Program-made: the position numbers and the translations under genes
Assembly: GCF_900110275.1 (NCBI RefSeq)
Contig: NZ_FODC01000001.1
Span: 248,001 to 312,000, forward strand
DNA from: Duganella sp. CF517
GTDB lineage: Bacteria > Pseudomonadota > Gammaproteobacteria > Burkholderiales > Burkholderiaceae_D
Length of the DNA: 64,000 nt
Reading direction: 5' to 3'
Notes under the pieces: generated by a model
Seen by the model: only the letters and a program-made list of their open reading frames with translations
Database searches by the model: none
Told to the model about the DNA's origin: nothing
Shown: positions 1-9,358 of the stretch, one piece after another
How the letters are laid out: each line of letters begins with the position of its first letter
How positions within the stretch are numbered: position 1 is the first letter of the stretch

Positions 1-126
1 GCGCTGGCGGCGCGCGACGTCCAGGCCGTGGAAGCGGCGGTGCGCGCGCATTTGTCGGGCACCTTGAGCAACCTGGCGCAAATCCGGGTCAACTATGCCA
101 GTTATCTGATGGAAACGACCGGCTGA
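1..126 (+). CDS. GntR/FadR-type transcriptional regulator, C-terminal fragment
   Basis: Only the last 41 codons are in the window; the gene begins to the left. The visible end (AVEAAVRAHLSGTL... then a tail ending METTG and TGA at 124-126) fits the last helices of the FCD ligand-binding domain of FadR-subfamily GntR regulators, where an A..H..S...H-type helix closes the domain. Such regulators usually sense an organic or sugar acid. The next genes encode a TonB receptor, glucarate dehydratase and alpha-glucuronidase, so a uronate or aldarate effector is a reasonable inference. Family assignment rests on a short fragment and is moderate. Confidence 0.6.
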   Translation, partial: ALAARDVQAVEAAVRAHLSGTLSNLAQIRVNYASYLMETTG

Positions 127-198
127 GCGTAGTGGACGTGGGAGCCATGCATTTTTGGCATAGCTGCGCGCGCAAATGACATGGGGCGGCGCCGCCGC

Positions 199-226
199 TT
201 TCCGTATCATTTTCTATGCCGCAATG
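199..226 (+). promoter_or_regulatory. Motif shared with the 7.7-kb promoter region
   Basis: The 250-base gap between the regulator and the receptor carries TTTCCGTA (199-206) followed by CTATGCCGCA. The same two blocks, further apart, occur at 7693-7730 ahead of the esterase gene. A copy of GGCATAG at 158-164 is the inverse of CTATGCC here. The likely reading is a shared binding site for the neighbouring GntR-type regulator, but this is inferred from two copies only. No convincing sigma-70 promoter was seen in the gap. Confidence 0.3.
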
Positions 227-296
227 ATTAATGACAGCTCGCACGCGGCGCAATCAGTGCGTTGGCGGCTCGAACGGCGCTTATAACCAGCACTGA

Positions 297-320
297 TGTT
301 TTAGTGTTTTAGTGTTTTGA
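297..320 (+). repeat. Three tandem octamers in a 5' leader
   Basis: TGTTTTAG occurs twice in direct succession (297-304, 305-312) and is followed by a diverged TGTTTTGA (313-320). The array lies about 57 bases ahead of the chosen receptor start and may vary in copy number by slippage. No function is evident. Confidence 0.5.
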
Positions 321-376
321 TGACAAGCGAGCGCGTTGGCCGGCGATGGGCCTCGATAAAAATACAGGAGATGAAA

Positions 377-3300
377 ATGGCTGCAAATACACAATGGCAT
401 GACAAGACACCGGGACGCCCGTTCCTGCTGGGGCTGACCGCGCTGGCGGCGATGATCTCGCAAGCGTACGCGCAGGAGGCGCCGGCCGCCGCCGCCCAGG
501 CGCCCGAACCGGCGGTGGTGGTGGTCGAAGGCTACCGCGCCAGCCTGCAAACCTCGGCCCGCGAAAAGAAGAAATCGACCGGCTTCCAGGACGCCGTGTT
601 CGCCGAGGACATCGGCAAATTCCCCGATGCCAATATCGCCGACTCGCTGGCGCGCATCCCCGGCATCCAGATCACGCGTGAAATCACCGGCGAAGGCCTG
701 AACATCCAGATCCGCGGGCTGGGACCGAGCTTCACCCAGACCCTGCTGAACGGCGCGCCGGTGGCGACGGCCTCCGGCGGGCGCACCGACGGCGGCGGCA
801 ACCTCAACCGCGAAGTCGACCTCGACATGCTGCCCACCGAGCTGTTCACCAAGCTGACCGTCAGCAAGAGCCCGACCGCCGGCCAGGTGGAAGGCGGCGC
901 CGCCGGCGTGGTCGACCTGCGCAGCGCGCGGCCGTTCGACAATCCGGGCAAATACGTGGCCGTCAGCCTCGACGGCAAGTACAACTCGGGCGCCAAGTCG
1001 CCCGGTTCCAAAGGCTCGGTCATCGCCAGCCAGACCTTCGGCGACACCTTCGGCGTGCTGGTCGGCCTGTCCGGCGCCCACAACAAGATCGGCACGCGGG
1101 GCTTCGAGACGGTCGGCTGGACCAATCCCAACCTGTCGGCGGCGCAAAACACCGGCGCCGGCCGCAATGCCACCGGCGGCGGCAACTGGACCATTCCCGC
1201 CACCGTGCCGGCCGGCGCCGGCAACGGCCTGGTGGCCGGCACCGTGGTCGACCAGGCTTTCCTGCTGGCCCACAACCCGGGCCTGAACATCGGCCAGATC
1301 GACAACGCCCTGATCCCGCGCCTGCTGCGCAATATGTCCGAGACCGGCACCAAAGACCGCGGCACCGGCATCGTCAGCGTCGAATACCGCCCCACCAGGG
1401 AGCTGCAGTTCTACCTCGATTCGATGTACACCAAGAAGGAAAACGAATACGACCGCGCCGACATGAACTGGGTGGTGCGCAACAGCGCCGGCATTCCGCT
1501 CAACATGACGGTCGACCGCGCCGACTGCGCGGCCGGCTGCGTGGTCACCGGCGCCACCTTCGCCAACACCCAGAACTTCCTCGAGTTCCGCCGCTATAAC
1601 GACGACGCCTCGCTCAGCAGCCTGAACCCGGGCATGCAATGGAAGCTCACCGACAAACTCACCTGGAACGCCCAGGCCAACGTCAACAAGTCGCGCAACC
1701 GCAGCACCAGCCCGACCGTGCTGCCGATCACGTCGCTGGGCAACGGCAACACGATGACCTACGACAACACCGGCGAGCGTCCGGTGGCGACCAGCAGCGT
1801 CGATCTGAACAACCCGGACAATTTCGCCTGGACCGGCGGCCGCGTGAACATCCAGAGCGTCACGCGCACGATCGCCACCAACGGCTTGCGTACCGACCTG
1901 AACTGGGGCGATGCCGGCTTCAGCGTGAAACTCGGCGCCGCGTACGACACCTTCAAGCGCCGCACCACCAACTACGACAATTCGCAACTGTGGCAGAACG
2001 CCGTGTGCGGCAACAATCCAAGTCCGAACCTGGCGGCGCCCAATGGTTCGCCCGCGTGCACCGGCACGGTCGCACCCGGCAGCGCGGCGGCGCTGTACCC
2101 GGCCTACGGCAGCGGCGCCACCGCCGGCGCCACCGCCCCGGCGGTGTATACCGGCTCGTTGATACCAAATCCGTCGGCCTACCTGCACCCGGGTCCGGAC
2201 GGCTTCGTCCTGCTCGATTGGGAGAAATTCGCCAAGGATAGCAACTACGCCGCCTATCAAGCCACAGAAGTCCCGCAAAGCAACTCGGGCTACATCAGCG
2301 AAAAAACCACCGGTTTCTTTGTTGAAGGCAACGGCAAGACCGAACTGCTGGGCTACGCGGTGCGCTACAACGGCGGCGTGCGCTATGCGCGCACGCAGCA
2401 GGTGGTCGGCTCGATCAACACCTCGGCCGATCCGCGCAACACCGCCGCCACCCTGAGCGGCGCGCGCTATCCCGACCTGATACGCTGGACCTACCTCGAC
2501 AAGACCTACCACAACACCCTGCCGTCGGCGAGCGTGGCGCTGGACTTAAGCAAGGACTTGATCGTGCGCAGCTCGCTGTCGCGCACGATGACGCGCGCCA
2601 ATCCCGACCAGATGCGTCCCGGCATCTCGTTCTTCCAGCCGTCGGCCGACACCGGCACCATCGGCAATCCCGACCTGGCGCCCTACATCTCGGACAACCT
2701 CGACCTCGGCCTGGAGTGGTACACCGGCAAGGAAGGCTATATGAGCGCGACCTACTTCCACAAGAAGATCGGCGGCTTCACGGTGACCGACAACCTCACC
2801 ACACCGTTCCGCGATCTGGCCAAGTATGGCGTGACGTACGACTCCATCACGCCGTTGCAGCGCCAGGCGATCGACACCCGCGGCGGCCCGGACGTGGCCA
2901 CCACCATCATGGCGCAATCGCGCAACTCCAGCGGCAAGCTGATCGTCGACGGCGTGGAACTGGGCTGGGTGCAGCCGCTCGACAAGTGGTTGCCGATCCG
3001 CGGTTTCGGCATCAACGAGAACATGACCTTCGTGCACCAGCGCGCCAGCGGCGAAGGCGCCAGCAGCTTCGTCTCGCTCGGCGTGCCGAAAAAGAGCAAC
3101 AACCTGACCGTGTACTACGAGCGCGACGGCTACATGGTGCGTTTCTCCCACACCTATTCGGACGGCTTCCAGACCACCGGCGCCAACCAGAACGGCGTGA
3201 CCAGCGCCGCGCTGTTCCAGGACACGTACAAGCAGCTCGATTTTTCGTCCAGCTTCGACCTCGACCGCATCCTGGACAAGGACGGCTGGCCCACCATCAC

Positions 3301-3421
3301 CGCCGACATCAGCAATGTCAACAATGCCAAGCAGCGCACCTACTTCCAGTACGCCAACGCGCCCTACACCAACTACCAGGCCGGACGCACCTTCGGCCTG
3401 GGCCTGCGCATGAAATTCTGA
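377..3421 (+). CDS. TonB-dependent receptor (uronate/xylan locus)
   Basis: Outer-membrane active transporter of 1014 residues, probably importing oligosaccharides released from glucuronoxylan. The start at 377 is chosen because CAGGAG lies six bases upstream; in-frame starts at 317 and 371 have no usable Shine-Dalgarno site. Residues 1-33 form a signal peptide ending AYAQ. The plug follows, with the phrases [17 protein letters not shown] and IQIRGLG typical of the large Caulobacter/Xanthomonas-type TBDRs, then a long beta-barrel ending in RMKF with the terminal aromatic residue expected for an outer-membrane barrel. There is no N-terminal STN signalling domain. Two bases separate its stop from the glucarate dehydratase start, so they are co-transcribed. 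The substrate is inferred from neighbours. Confidence 0.93.
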   Translation: MAANTQWHDKTPGRPFLLGLTALAAMISQAYAQEAPAAAAQAPEPAVVVVEGYRASLQTSAREKKKSTGFQDAVFAEDIGKFPDANIADSLARIPGIQITREITGEGLNIQIRGLGPSFTQTLLNGAPVATASGGRTDGGGNLNREVDLDMLPTELFTKLTVSKSPTAGQVEGGAAGVVDLRSARPFDNPGKYVAVSLDGKYNSGAKSPGSKGSVIASQTFGDTFGVLVGLSGAHNKIGTRGFETVGWTNPNLSAAQNTGAGRNATGGGNWTIPATVPAGAGNGLVAGTVVDQAFLLAHNPGLNIGQIDNALIPRLLRNMSETGTKDRGTGIVSVEYRPTRELQFYLDSMYTKKENEYDRADMNWVVRNSAGIPLNMTVDRADCAAGCVVTGATFANTQNFLEFRRYNDDASLSSLNPGMQWKLTDKLTWNAQANVNKSRNRSTSPTVLPITSLGNGNTMTYDNTGERPVATSSVDLNNPDNFAWTGGRVNIQSVTRTIATNGLRTDLNWGDAGFSVKLGAAYDTFKRRTTNYDNSQLWQNAVCGNNPSPNLAAPNGSPACTGTVAPGSAAALYPAYGSGATAGATAPAVYTGSLIPNPSAYLHPGPDGFVLLDWEKFAKDSNYAAYQATEVPQSNSGYISEKTTGFFVEGNGKTELLGYAVRYNGGVRYARTQQVVGSINTSADPRNTAATLSGARYPDLIRWTYLDKTYHNTLPSASVALDLSKDLIVRSSLSRTMTRANPDQMRPGISFFQPSADTGTIGNPDLAPYISDNLDLGLEWYTGKEGYMSATYFHKKIGGFTVTDNLTTPFRDLAKYGVTYDSITPLQRQAIDTRGGPDVATTIMAQSRNSSGKLIVDGVELGWVQPLDKWLPIRGFGINENMTFVHQRASGEGASSFVSLGVPKKSNNLTVYYERDGYMVRFSHTYSDGFQTTGANQNGVTSAALFQDTYKQLDFSSSFDLDRILDKDGWPTITADISNVNNAKQRTYFQYANAPYTNYQAGRTFGLGLRMKF

Positions 3422-3423
3422 CG

Positions 3424-4803
3424 ATGACCAATCCAGTATCCACCACCCCCGTCGTCACCGCGATGCGCGTCATCCCAGTGGCCGGCCGCGACAGCATGCT
3501 GCTCAACCTGTGCGGCGCGCATGGCCCGTTCTTCACCCGCAACCTGGTGCTGCTGACCACCAACGCCGGCACCACCGGCATCGGCGAGGTGCCCGGCGGC
3601 GACGGCATCCTGCGCGCATTGCAGGACGCCGTGCCGCTGGTGGTCGGCGGCGAAATCGGCCGCTACCAGCGCACCTTGAACCGCTTGCGCGCGCGCCACG
3701 GCGCCCAGCCCGGCGCGATGCAACACCAGGTCAGCTCCGACGCCGAGGCGGCGCTGCTGCGCCAGCCGCACGAGATCAACCTGCGGCTGGAAAACGTCAT
3801 CACCGCCGTCGAGGCGGCCCTGCTCGACCTGCTGGGCCAGCACCTGGGCGTGCCCGTCTGCGAGCTGCTGGGCAACGGCCGGCAGCGCGACGCGGTGCCG
3901 ATGCTCGCCTACCTGTTCTACATCGGCGACAGCGGCATGACCTCGCTGCCGTACGCCGATGCCGGCGGCCCGGCCGGTTCGTGGTACGCGGCGCGCGGGC
4001 GCGAGGCGCTCACGCCGACCGCCATCGCCGACCTGGCCGACGCCGCCACCGAGCGCTACGGCTTCCGCGACTACAAGCTCAAAGGCGGCGTGATGGCGCC
4101 GGAGGAGGAGTTGCTGGCGCTGGCCGCGATCAAGCAGCGCCGCCCCGACGCCAACGTCACGGTCGATCCGAACGGCGCCTGGTCGCTGGCGCAGGCGATC
4201 GCCATCGGCAAGGAATTCGGCCATCTGCTGTCCTACGCCGAAGACCCGTGCGGCCCCGAGCACGGCTACTCCGGGCGCGAGACGATGGCGGAGTTCCGCC
4301 GCGCCACCGGGGTGCGCACGGCCACCAACATGGTGGCCACGGACTGGCGCCAGATGGCCCACTCGCACTTGCTGGGCGCGGTCGACATTCCGCTGGCCGA
4401 CCCGCACTTCTGGACCATGCAGGGCTCGGTGCGGCTGGCGCAGCTGTGCCACGAATGGGGCATGACGTGGGGCTCGCACTCGAACAACCACTTCGACATC
4501 TCGCTGGCCATGTTCACGCACGCGGCGGCGGCGGCACCGGGCGCCATCACCGCCATCGACACGCACTGGATCTGGCAGGAGGGCACGGAGCGCCTGACGC
4601 GCGAACCGCTGCGCATCGAGCACGGCGCCGTGGCCGTGCCCGACAAGCCGGGCCTGGGCATCGAGCCGGACCTGGACCAGATCGACAAGGCGCACGAACT
4701 GTACAAGAAAATCGCCCACGGCGCGCGCGACGACGCCGTCGCCATGCAATTTTTGGTGCCCGGCTGGCGCTACGATCCGAAACGGCCCAGCCTGGGGCGC
4801 TAA
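3424..4803 (+). CDS. gudD: Glucarate dehydratase
   Basis: 459-residue enolase-superfamily enzyme that dehydrates D-glucarate to 5-dehydro-4-deoxy-D-glucarate in aldarate catabolism. The acid-sugar dehydratase signature is complete: the K-L-K pair at residues 218-220, metal ligands in [15 protein letters not shown] and TATNMV, and the catalytic His356 in SNNHFD. The length matches the family (about 450). The ATG is two bases after the receptor stop. Between a receptor and an alpha-glucuronidase it links released (methyl)glucuronate, after oxidation, to central metabolism. The uronate oxidation step is not encoded in this window. Confidence 0.93.
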   Translation: MTNPVSTTPVVTAMRVIPVAGRDSMLLNLCGAHGPFFTRNLVLLTTNAGTTGIGEVPGGDGILRALQDAVPLVVGGEIGRYQRTLNRLRARHGAQPGAMQHQVSSDAEAALLRQPHEINLRLENVITAVEAALLDLLGQHLGVPVCELLGNGRQRDAVPMLAYLFYIGDSGMTSLPYADAGGPAGSWYAARGREALTPTAIADLADAATERYGFRDYKLKGGVMAPEEELLALAAIKQRRPDANVTVDPNGAWSLAQAIAIGKEFGHLLSYAEDPCGPEHGYSGRETMAEFRRATGVRTATNMVATDWRQMAHSHLLGAVDIPLADPHFWTMQGSVRLAQLCHEWGMTWGSHSNNHFDISLAMFTHAAAAAPGAITAIDTHWIWQEGTERLTREPLRIEHGAVAVPDKPGLGIEPDLDQIDKAHELYKKIAHGARDDAVAMQFLVPGWRYDPKRPSLGR

Positions 4804-4866
4804 GATCCGGCGCCAACCGCCGGCCGCCATCCCGGCGCGCATCTTTCCCAACTATAATCAGACGCC

Positions 4867-7662
4867 ATGAGACACGTAAAAATCTGTTCGCTGCTGTTCG
4901 CCGCCACCTCATTGCTGGGCGCGGCCGGTGCCGCGCGCGCCGCGCCCCTCCAACTGCTCGACGCCGCCGGCGCCGCGCCGACCGTGCTGGCGGACGACGA
5001 CGAACCGCTCACGCAGGCCGCCGGGCTGCTGCGGCGCGACCTCGACGCCGTCACCGGCCAGCCGTCGCAAGGCATCGACCGCCTCGAGCAATGCGCGCAG
5101 CTATGCTTCGTGATCGGCCGCTACGACGCGCCGCTGGTGGCCGGGATCGCCCGCCGTGCCGGCCTCGACCTCCGCAAGCTGCGCCACCAATGGGAACGTT
5201 ACGAGCGCATCGTCATCCCGGCGCCGGGCCAGGCCGGCGCGCGGCTGGTGCTGATCGCCGGCTCGGACACGCGCGGCGCCATCTACGGCGCCGTCGACGT
5301 CACGCGCGAGATCGGCGTCTCGGCCTGGGAGTGGTGGGCCGACGTCAAGCCGGCGGCGCGCGCCGACGCCGCCATCGACGACCGGCGCGTGGCCTCGGCG
5401 GCGCCGTCGGTGCAATACCGTGGCATCTTCCTCAACGACGAGGACTGGGGCTTGCAGCCGTGGGCCGCCGGGCGCGATCCGAGCGGCGACATCGGCCCGG
5501 CGACCTACGAACGCATCTTTGAACTGATGCTGCGCCTGAAGGCCAACCTCATCTGGCCGGCGATGCACGAATCGACCAAGCCGTTTTACCAGATCGCCGG
5601 CAACGCGGCGATGGCCAAGCGCTACGGGATCGTGGTCGGCACCTCGCACGCCGAGCCGATGATGCGCAACAACGTGCGCGAATGGGACCACAAGGCGCGC
5701 GGCGAATTCAACTTCTTCACCAACAAGGACGCGCTGGTCAGCTACTGGGACAGCCGCGCCCAGGAGGTCAAGGAGTTCGAGAACATCTATTCGGTGGGCA
5801 TCCGCGGCATCCACGACAGCGGCATGGAAGGCGCCGATACGGTTCCACAGGCCCGCAAGGCGGTGGAACAGGTGATCGGCATCGAACGCGACCTGCTGTC
5901 CAAGGCGCAGGGCAAGCCGGCTGCGCAGATCCCGCAAGCGCTAACCTTGTACAAGGAGGTGCTGGACATCTACAAGGCCGGACTGGTGGTGCCGGACGAC
6001 GTCACGCTGGTCTGGCCGGACGACAATTACGGCTATCTGCATCAGCTGAGCACGCCCGCCGAGGCCAGGCGCGGCGGCGGCACCGGGCTGTATTACCACC
6101 TGTCGTACTGGGGCCGCCCGCACGATTACCTGTGGCTGGCGACGACGCATCCGGCGCTGGTGCGCGACCAGTTGCAGCGGGCCATCGCGACCGGCACGCG
6201 CAAGCTGTGGGTGGTCAATGTCGGCGACATCAAGCCCGGTGAATACCTGACAGACTACTTCCTCGACGCGGCCTTCGACGCCACCAAGCTCGACACGCCG
6301 GCGCAGTCGCACCTGGAGGCGTGGCTGCAACGCCAGTTCGGACCGGCGCAGGCGCGCGAGATCGGCGCCGTGCTCAAGGAATACTACGACCTGGCGTGGG
6401 AGCGCCGGCCGGAGTTCATGGGCTTTAGCCAAGTGGAATCGATCACGCCGGCGCGCGCCAGCGCCTACCTCGACAGCGGCGGCGAGGAAGCCGAGCAGCG
6501 CCTGCTGCGCTACCGCGCGCTGGCCGACCGCGCGCAGGCGATCGGCGCGGCCATGCCCGCATCGCAGCGGGACGCATACTTCCAGCTGGTGCTGTACCCG
6601 GTGCGCGCCAGCGCCAACCTCAACACGCGCATCCTCAAGCTGGACCTGGCGTCGCAATACGCCCGCGCCGGCAGGCCGGTGGCGTCGCTCTACGCCGCCC
6701 GGGCGGCGCAGGCGCAGGCCGACATCGCCGCCGACACCAAACACTACAACAGCCTGGCGAACGGTAAATGGCAGGGCATGATGGACGCCGCGCCGCGCAA
6801 CTTGCCGGTGTTCGTGCCCGGGTTGATACCGACCTATGGCCCATCGCCGCGCAAGGATTGTTCGCTGGTGTACCCGGCCGCGCTGTCCGGCGAAAGCGAA
6901 GCACTGACCTTCACCAAGGGCGTGCCCGCCGCCTACACGCTCACCCTGGTCAACTACGCCGCCAAGACGCAGCCCTGGTCGGTGGAGGCCACGCCGGCCG
7001 GCCTCAGCATCGACCGACAAGACGGAGAATTGAACGCCGACAACGGCTACGAGCAGCGCCTGAGCGTGCGCTACGACGGCCGGGGCGATACCAAGGGTTT
7101 GCGGCCTGCCTGCGGCGCCACGGCGTTGGCGGCGCGCATCGACCTCGCGTCCGCACCGGGCGGGCAACTCAGCGCCGAGCGCGAACGCATCGTCGCCCTG
7201 CCCGCCGCGAGCGGCCATGCCGGCGCCGGCTGGGAAAAACTCGATGGCTTGGGCAGTTACGGCAGCAGCATGCGCGCCCGCCTCGACCTGCCGTCGCGGG
7301 CGCTGTCCGGCGCCGGCGCGGCGCCCGCGCTGACGTACGAATTCGCCACCTCGAGCGGCGGCGACGCTCAATTGAAATTCGTCGCGCTGCCGGTACACCC
7401 GCTGACGTCGGCGCACCACGTGCGGCTGGCGTACCGCCTCGACAACGGACCGCTGCGACTGCTCGACTTCGAGACCGTCGGCCGCAGCGACGAATGGAAG
7501 GCGAACGTGCTCTCCAACACCGCCGTGCGCAGCGCGACGGTGGCGCCGCTGGCCGCCGGCAGCCATCGGCTGCAAGTGTACGCGCTCGACCCCGGCGTGA
7601 TACTCGACCGCATTGAAGTCAGCTTCGACGGCGCGCCGCGCTACTACGGCAAGCCGCTGTAA
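4867..7662 (+). CDS. GH115 xylan alpha-1,2-glucuronidase
   Basis: 931-residue exported enzyme predicted to remove (4-O-methyl)glucuronic acid side chains from xylan or xylo-oligosaccharides. The signal peptide is residues 1-26 (ends ARA). The GH115 hallmarks are clear: GAIYGAVDVTREIGVS..WWADV, YRGIFLNDEDWGLQPW, RLKANLIWPAMHE and VVGTSHAEPMMRNN. The C-terminal third carries the beta-sandwich extension usual in full-length members. It lies 63 bases after gudD in the same direction, and the two activities are consecutive in glucuronoxylan use. No strong ribosome-binding site is seen before the ATG, so the exact start is a little uncertain. Confidence 0.92.
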   Translation: MRHVKICSLLFAATSLLGAAGAARAAPLQLLDAAGAAPTVLADDDEPLTQAAGLLRRDLDAVTGQPSQGIDRLEQCAQLCFVIGRYDAPLVAGIARRAGLDLRKLRHQWERYERIVIPAPGQAGARLVLIAGSDTRGAIYGAVDVTREIGVSAWEWWADVKPAARADAAIDDRRVASAAPSVQYRGIFLNDEDWGLQPWAAGRDPSGDIGPATYERIFELMLRLKANLIWPAMHESTKPFYQIAGNAAMAKRYGIVVGTSHAEPMMRNNVREWDHKARGEFNFFTNKDALVSYWDSRAQEVKEFENIYSVGIRGIHDSGMEGADTVPQARKAVEQVIGIERDLLSKAQGKPAAQIPQALTLYKEVLDIYKAGLVVPDDVTLVWPDDNYGYLHQLSTPAEARRGGGTGLYYHLSYWGRPHDYLWLATTHPALVRDQLQRAIATGTRKLWVVNVGDIKPGEYLTDYFLDAAFDATKLDTPAQSHLEAWLQRQFGPAQAREIGAVLKEYYDLAWERRPEFMGFSQVESITPARASAYLDSGGEEAEQRLLRYRALADRAQAIGAAMPASQRDAYFQLVLYPVRASANLNTRILKLDLASQYARAGRPVASLYAARAAQAQADIAADTKHYNSLANGKWQGMMDAAPRNLPVFVPGLIPTYGPSPRKDCSLVYPAALSGESEALTFTKGVPAAYTLTLVNYAAKTQPWSVEATPAGLSIDRQDGELNADNGYEQRLSVRYDGRGDTKGLRPACGATALAARIDLASAPGGQLSAERERIVALPAASGHAGAGWEKLDGLGSYGSSMRARLDLPSRALSGAGAAPALTYEFATSSGGDAQLKFVALPVHPLTSAHHVRLAYRLDNGPLRLLDFETVGRSDEWKANVLSNTAVRSATVAPLAAGSHRLQVYALDPGVILDRIEVSFDGAPRYYGKPL

Positions 7663-7692
7663 CCACAGGAAAGCCGTCATAACCGGCGGCAA

Positions 7693-7730
7693 TTTCCGTA
7701 CAAATTCCCATACCAAAGCGATATGCCGCA
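7693..7730 (+). promoter_or_regulatory. Second copy of the TTTCCGTA / TATGCCGCA motif
   Basis: Within the 176-base gap before the esterase gene, TTTCCGTA (7693-7700) and ATATGCCGCA (7721-7730) repeat the blocks seen at 199-226. A CATAGCTG word nearby (about 7744) also matches one at about 159. This suggests co-regulation of the two transcription units, but it is a visual match only. Confidence 0.3.
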
Positions 7731-7838
7731 GGCGCCGTTCCGCATAGCTGGAGCGGGCGCGGCGTATTAGCATCCCATCTGCCGCACAGCCTGAATATCC
7801 ACCATTCACCATCCGAATAACATTTTAAAAGGTGCCTT

Positions 7839-9341
7839 GTGAACATCTCGTCTGAACCCCTCAAACAGTTCCTGTTGTCCTTATGCCTCATGCTCGCCGC
7901 CCTGTTCGCCCAGCCGATGACGGCGCGGGCGCAGGACATCGTCAAGGTGCAGTCCTATAATTATCCGTCGCTGTATTGGCGCGAGTCGGGACTGGCCACC
8001 GCCATCGCCGCCGACGTCAATCCCGAAAACAAGTCCAACTGGAAGATCGTGGCGGGACGGGCCAATTCGTCGAGCGCCTACGTCTCGTTCGAGTCGGTGA
8101 GCAAGCCGGGCTACTTCCTGCGCCAGAAAAACTACGTGCTTGAACTGGCGCTGCCCGACAACACCCTCGACTTCGCCGAGGACGCCACCTTCAAAAAGGT
8201 TCCCGGCCTGAAGAACGCGGCGGCGACGTCGTTCCAATCCTACCGCTACCCGACCAAATATATCCGCCACTACCAGACCTTGCGGCTCGACACCATCACC
8301 ACCGACACCCAGATGCAGGACGCCACGTTCAATGTCGTGGTCGACGATTGCGGCGGCATCGGCGCCAGCGCGGCGGACGTGGCGGCGCTGCAAGCGTGCA
8401 CCGGCGACCCGGCCGTGTGCGCCGTCGGCGGCAACGATGGCAGCATCTACAGCGTGGCGATGCGTTTCGACCGCAGCTACCTCGGACCGCTCGACGTGTA
8501 TGCCGAATCGCGCCGCCGGATGTTCGTCGGCGCACAACAGAGCGCCGCCAACGGCCGCTGCGTGAGCACGCTGGTGGACGTGCGCGACTACCTGTTCGAA
8601 GGCGAACCGCAGCAAGCGCGCGACCCGGGCACGCCGGGCCTGAACTTGCGCATCGCCTCCGGCGCCAGCGGCCTGACGGCGCTGTCGGCCAAGGCCGTGA
8701 CCGACGTGCCCGTGATCTTTATCGCCGGCGACTCAACGGTCGCCGACCAGCCGCCGCAGCTGGACCTGGCGCCGGCCGCGCGCTACACCGGCTGGGGCGG
8801 CATGCTGCCTAGGTTCTTCAACAACAAGATCGCCGTCGCCAACTACGCCGACTCCGGCGAAGGCACGCAGGCGTTCCGGACCGATGGCGGCTTCATCTGG
8901 TTTAAGATCGACGCCCGCCTGAAGGCCAACGACTGGGTGCTGATCCAGCTCGGCCACAACGACAAGAACACCAGCGCCGCCGTCTACCACTCGCGCATTC
9001 TCGGCATGATCAACGCCATCAAGGCTAAGGGCGCGCATCCGGTGCTGGTGACGCCGATGGTGCGCAACACCGGCGCCACCTTGGCCACACAGCATATCTA
9101 CGGCGACTTGAACGTGCGTACCCAGCTGACCGGCCTCGCCGCCTCCGAAGGAGCGCCGCTGATCGACCTGATGAAGCTGTCGAGCGAGTGGGTGGCGGCG
9201 CTCGGCAAGACCGCCGCGCAGGCCTACTTCGTCGGCACCGACACCACCCACTCGAACGAAGCGGGTGCGCAAGTGTTCGCGCAGATGATCGCCAGCGAGA
9301 TCACGCGCCAGAACCTCGGCCTGGCGCCATACATCCGCTGA
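7839..9341 (+). CDS. AbfB-domain SGNH hydrolase, rhamnogalacturonan acetylesterase-like (CE12)
   Basis: 500-residue secreted protein beginning at GTG with AAAAGG about seven bases upstream. A signal peptide ends around residue 31 (ARAQ). Residues 35-150 form an AbfB-type beta-trefoil (arabinose-side-chain binding), recognisable from VKVQSYNYPSLYWR, YVSFESVSKPGYFLR and FQSYRYPTKYIRH. Residues about 285-500 are an SGNH/GDSL esterase: GDSTVAD with the nucleophilic Ser, the glycine of block II, GHND, and DTTHSN with the Asp-His pair. This order fits rhamnogalacturonan or xylan deacetylation with the trefoil as targeting module. The exact acetylated polymer is not resolvable from sequence. Confidence 0.85.
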   Translation: MNISSEPLKQFLLSLCLMLAALFAQPMTARAQDIVKVQSYNYPSLYWRESGLATAIAADVNPENKSNWKIVAGRANSSSAYVSFESVSKPGYFLRQKNYVLELALPDNTLDFAEDATFKKVPGLKNAAATSFQSYRYPTKYIRHYQTLRLDTITTDTQMQDATFNVVVDDCGGIGASAADVAALQACTGDPAVCAVGGNDGSIYSVAMRFDRSYLGPLDVYAESRRRMFVGAQQSAANGRCVSTLVDVRDYLFEGEPQQARDPGTPGLNLRIASGASGLTALSAKAVTDVPVIFIAGDSTVADQPPQLDLAPAARYTGWGGMLPRFFNNKIAVANYADSGEGTQAFRTDGGFIWFKIDARLKANDWVLIQLGHNDKNTSAAVYHSRILGMINAIKAKGAHPVLVTPMVRNTGATLATQHIYGDLNVRTQLTGLAASEGAPLIDLMKLSSEWVAALGKTAAQAYFVGTDTTHSNEAGAQVFAQMIASEITRQNLGLAPYIR

Positions 9342-9358
9342 TCGTCACGGCGCCGGGT

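Noticed and set aside
281..2512. Long open frame (743 codons) antisense to the first receptor
   Set aside because: Its translation is Val/Gly/Ala/Arg-rich low-complexity sequence without domains, the usual mirror of a high-GC gene, and the plus-strand receptor is certain.
7664..7690. Possible fifth ECF promoter (GGAAA and CGTCATA words after the GH115 gene)
   Set aside because: The two elements are only two bases apart instead of 13, so the pair cannot act like the other sites.
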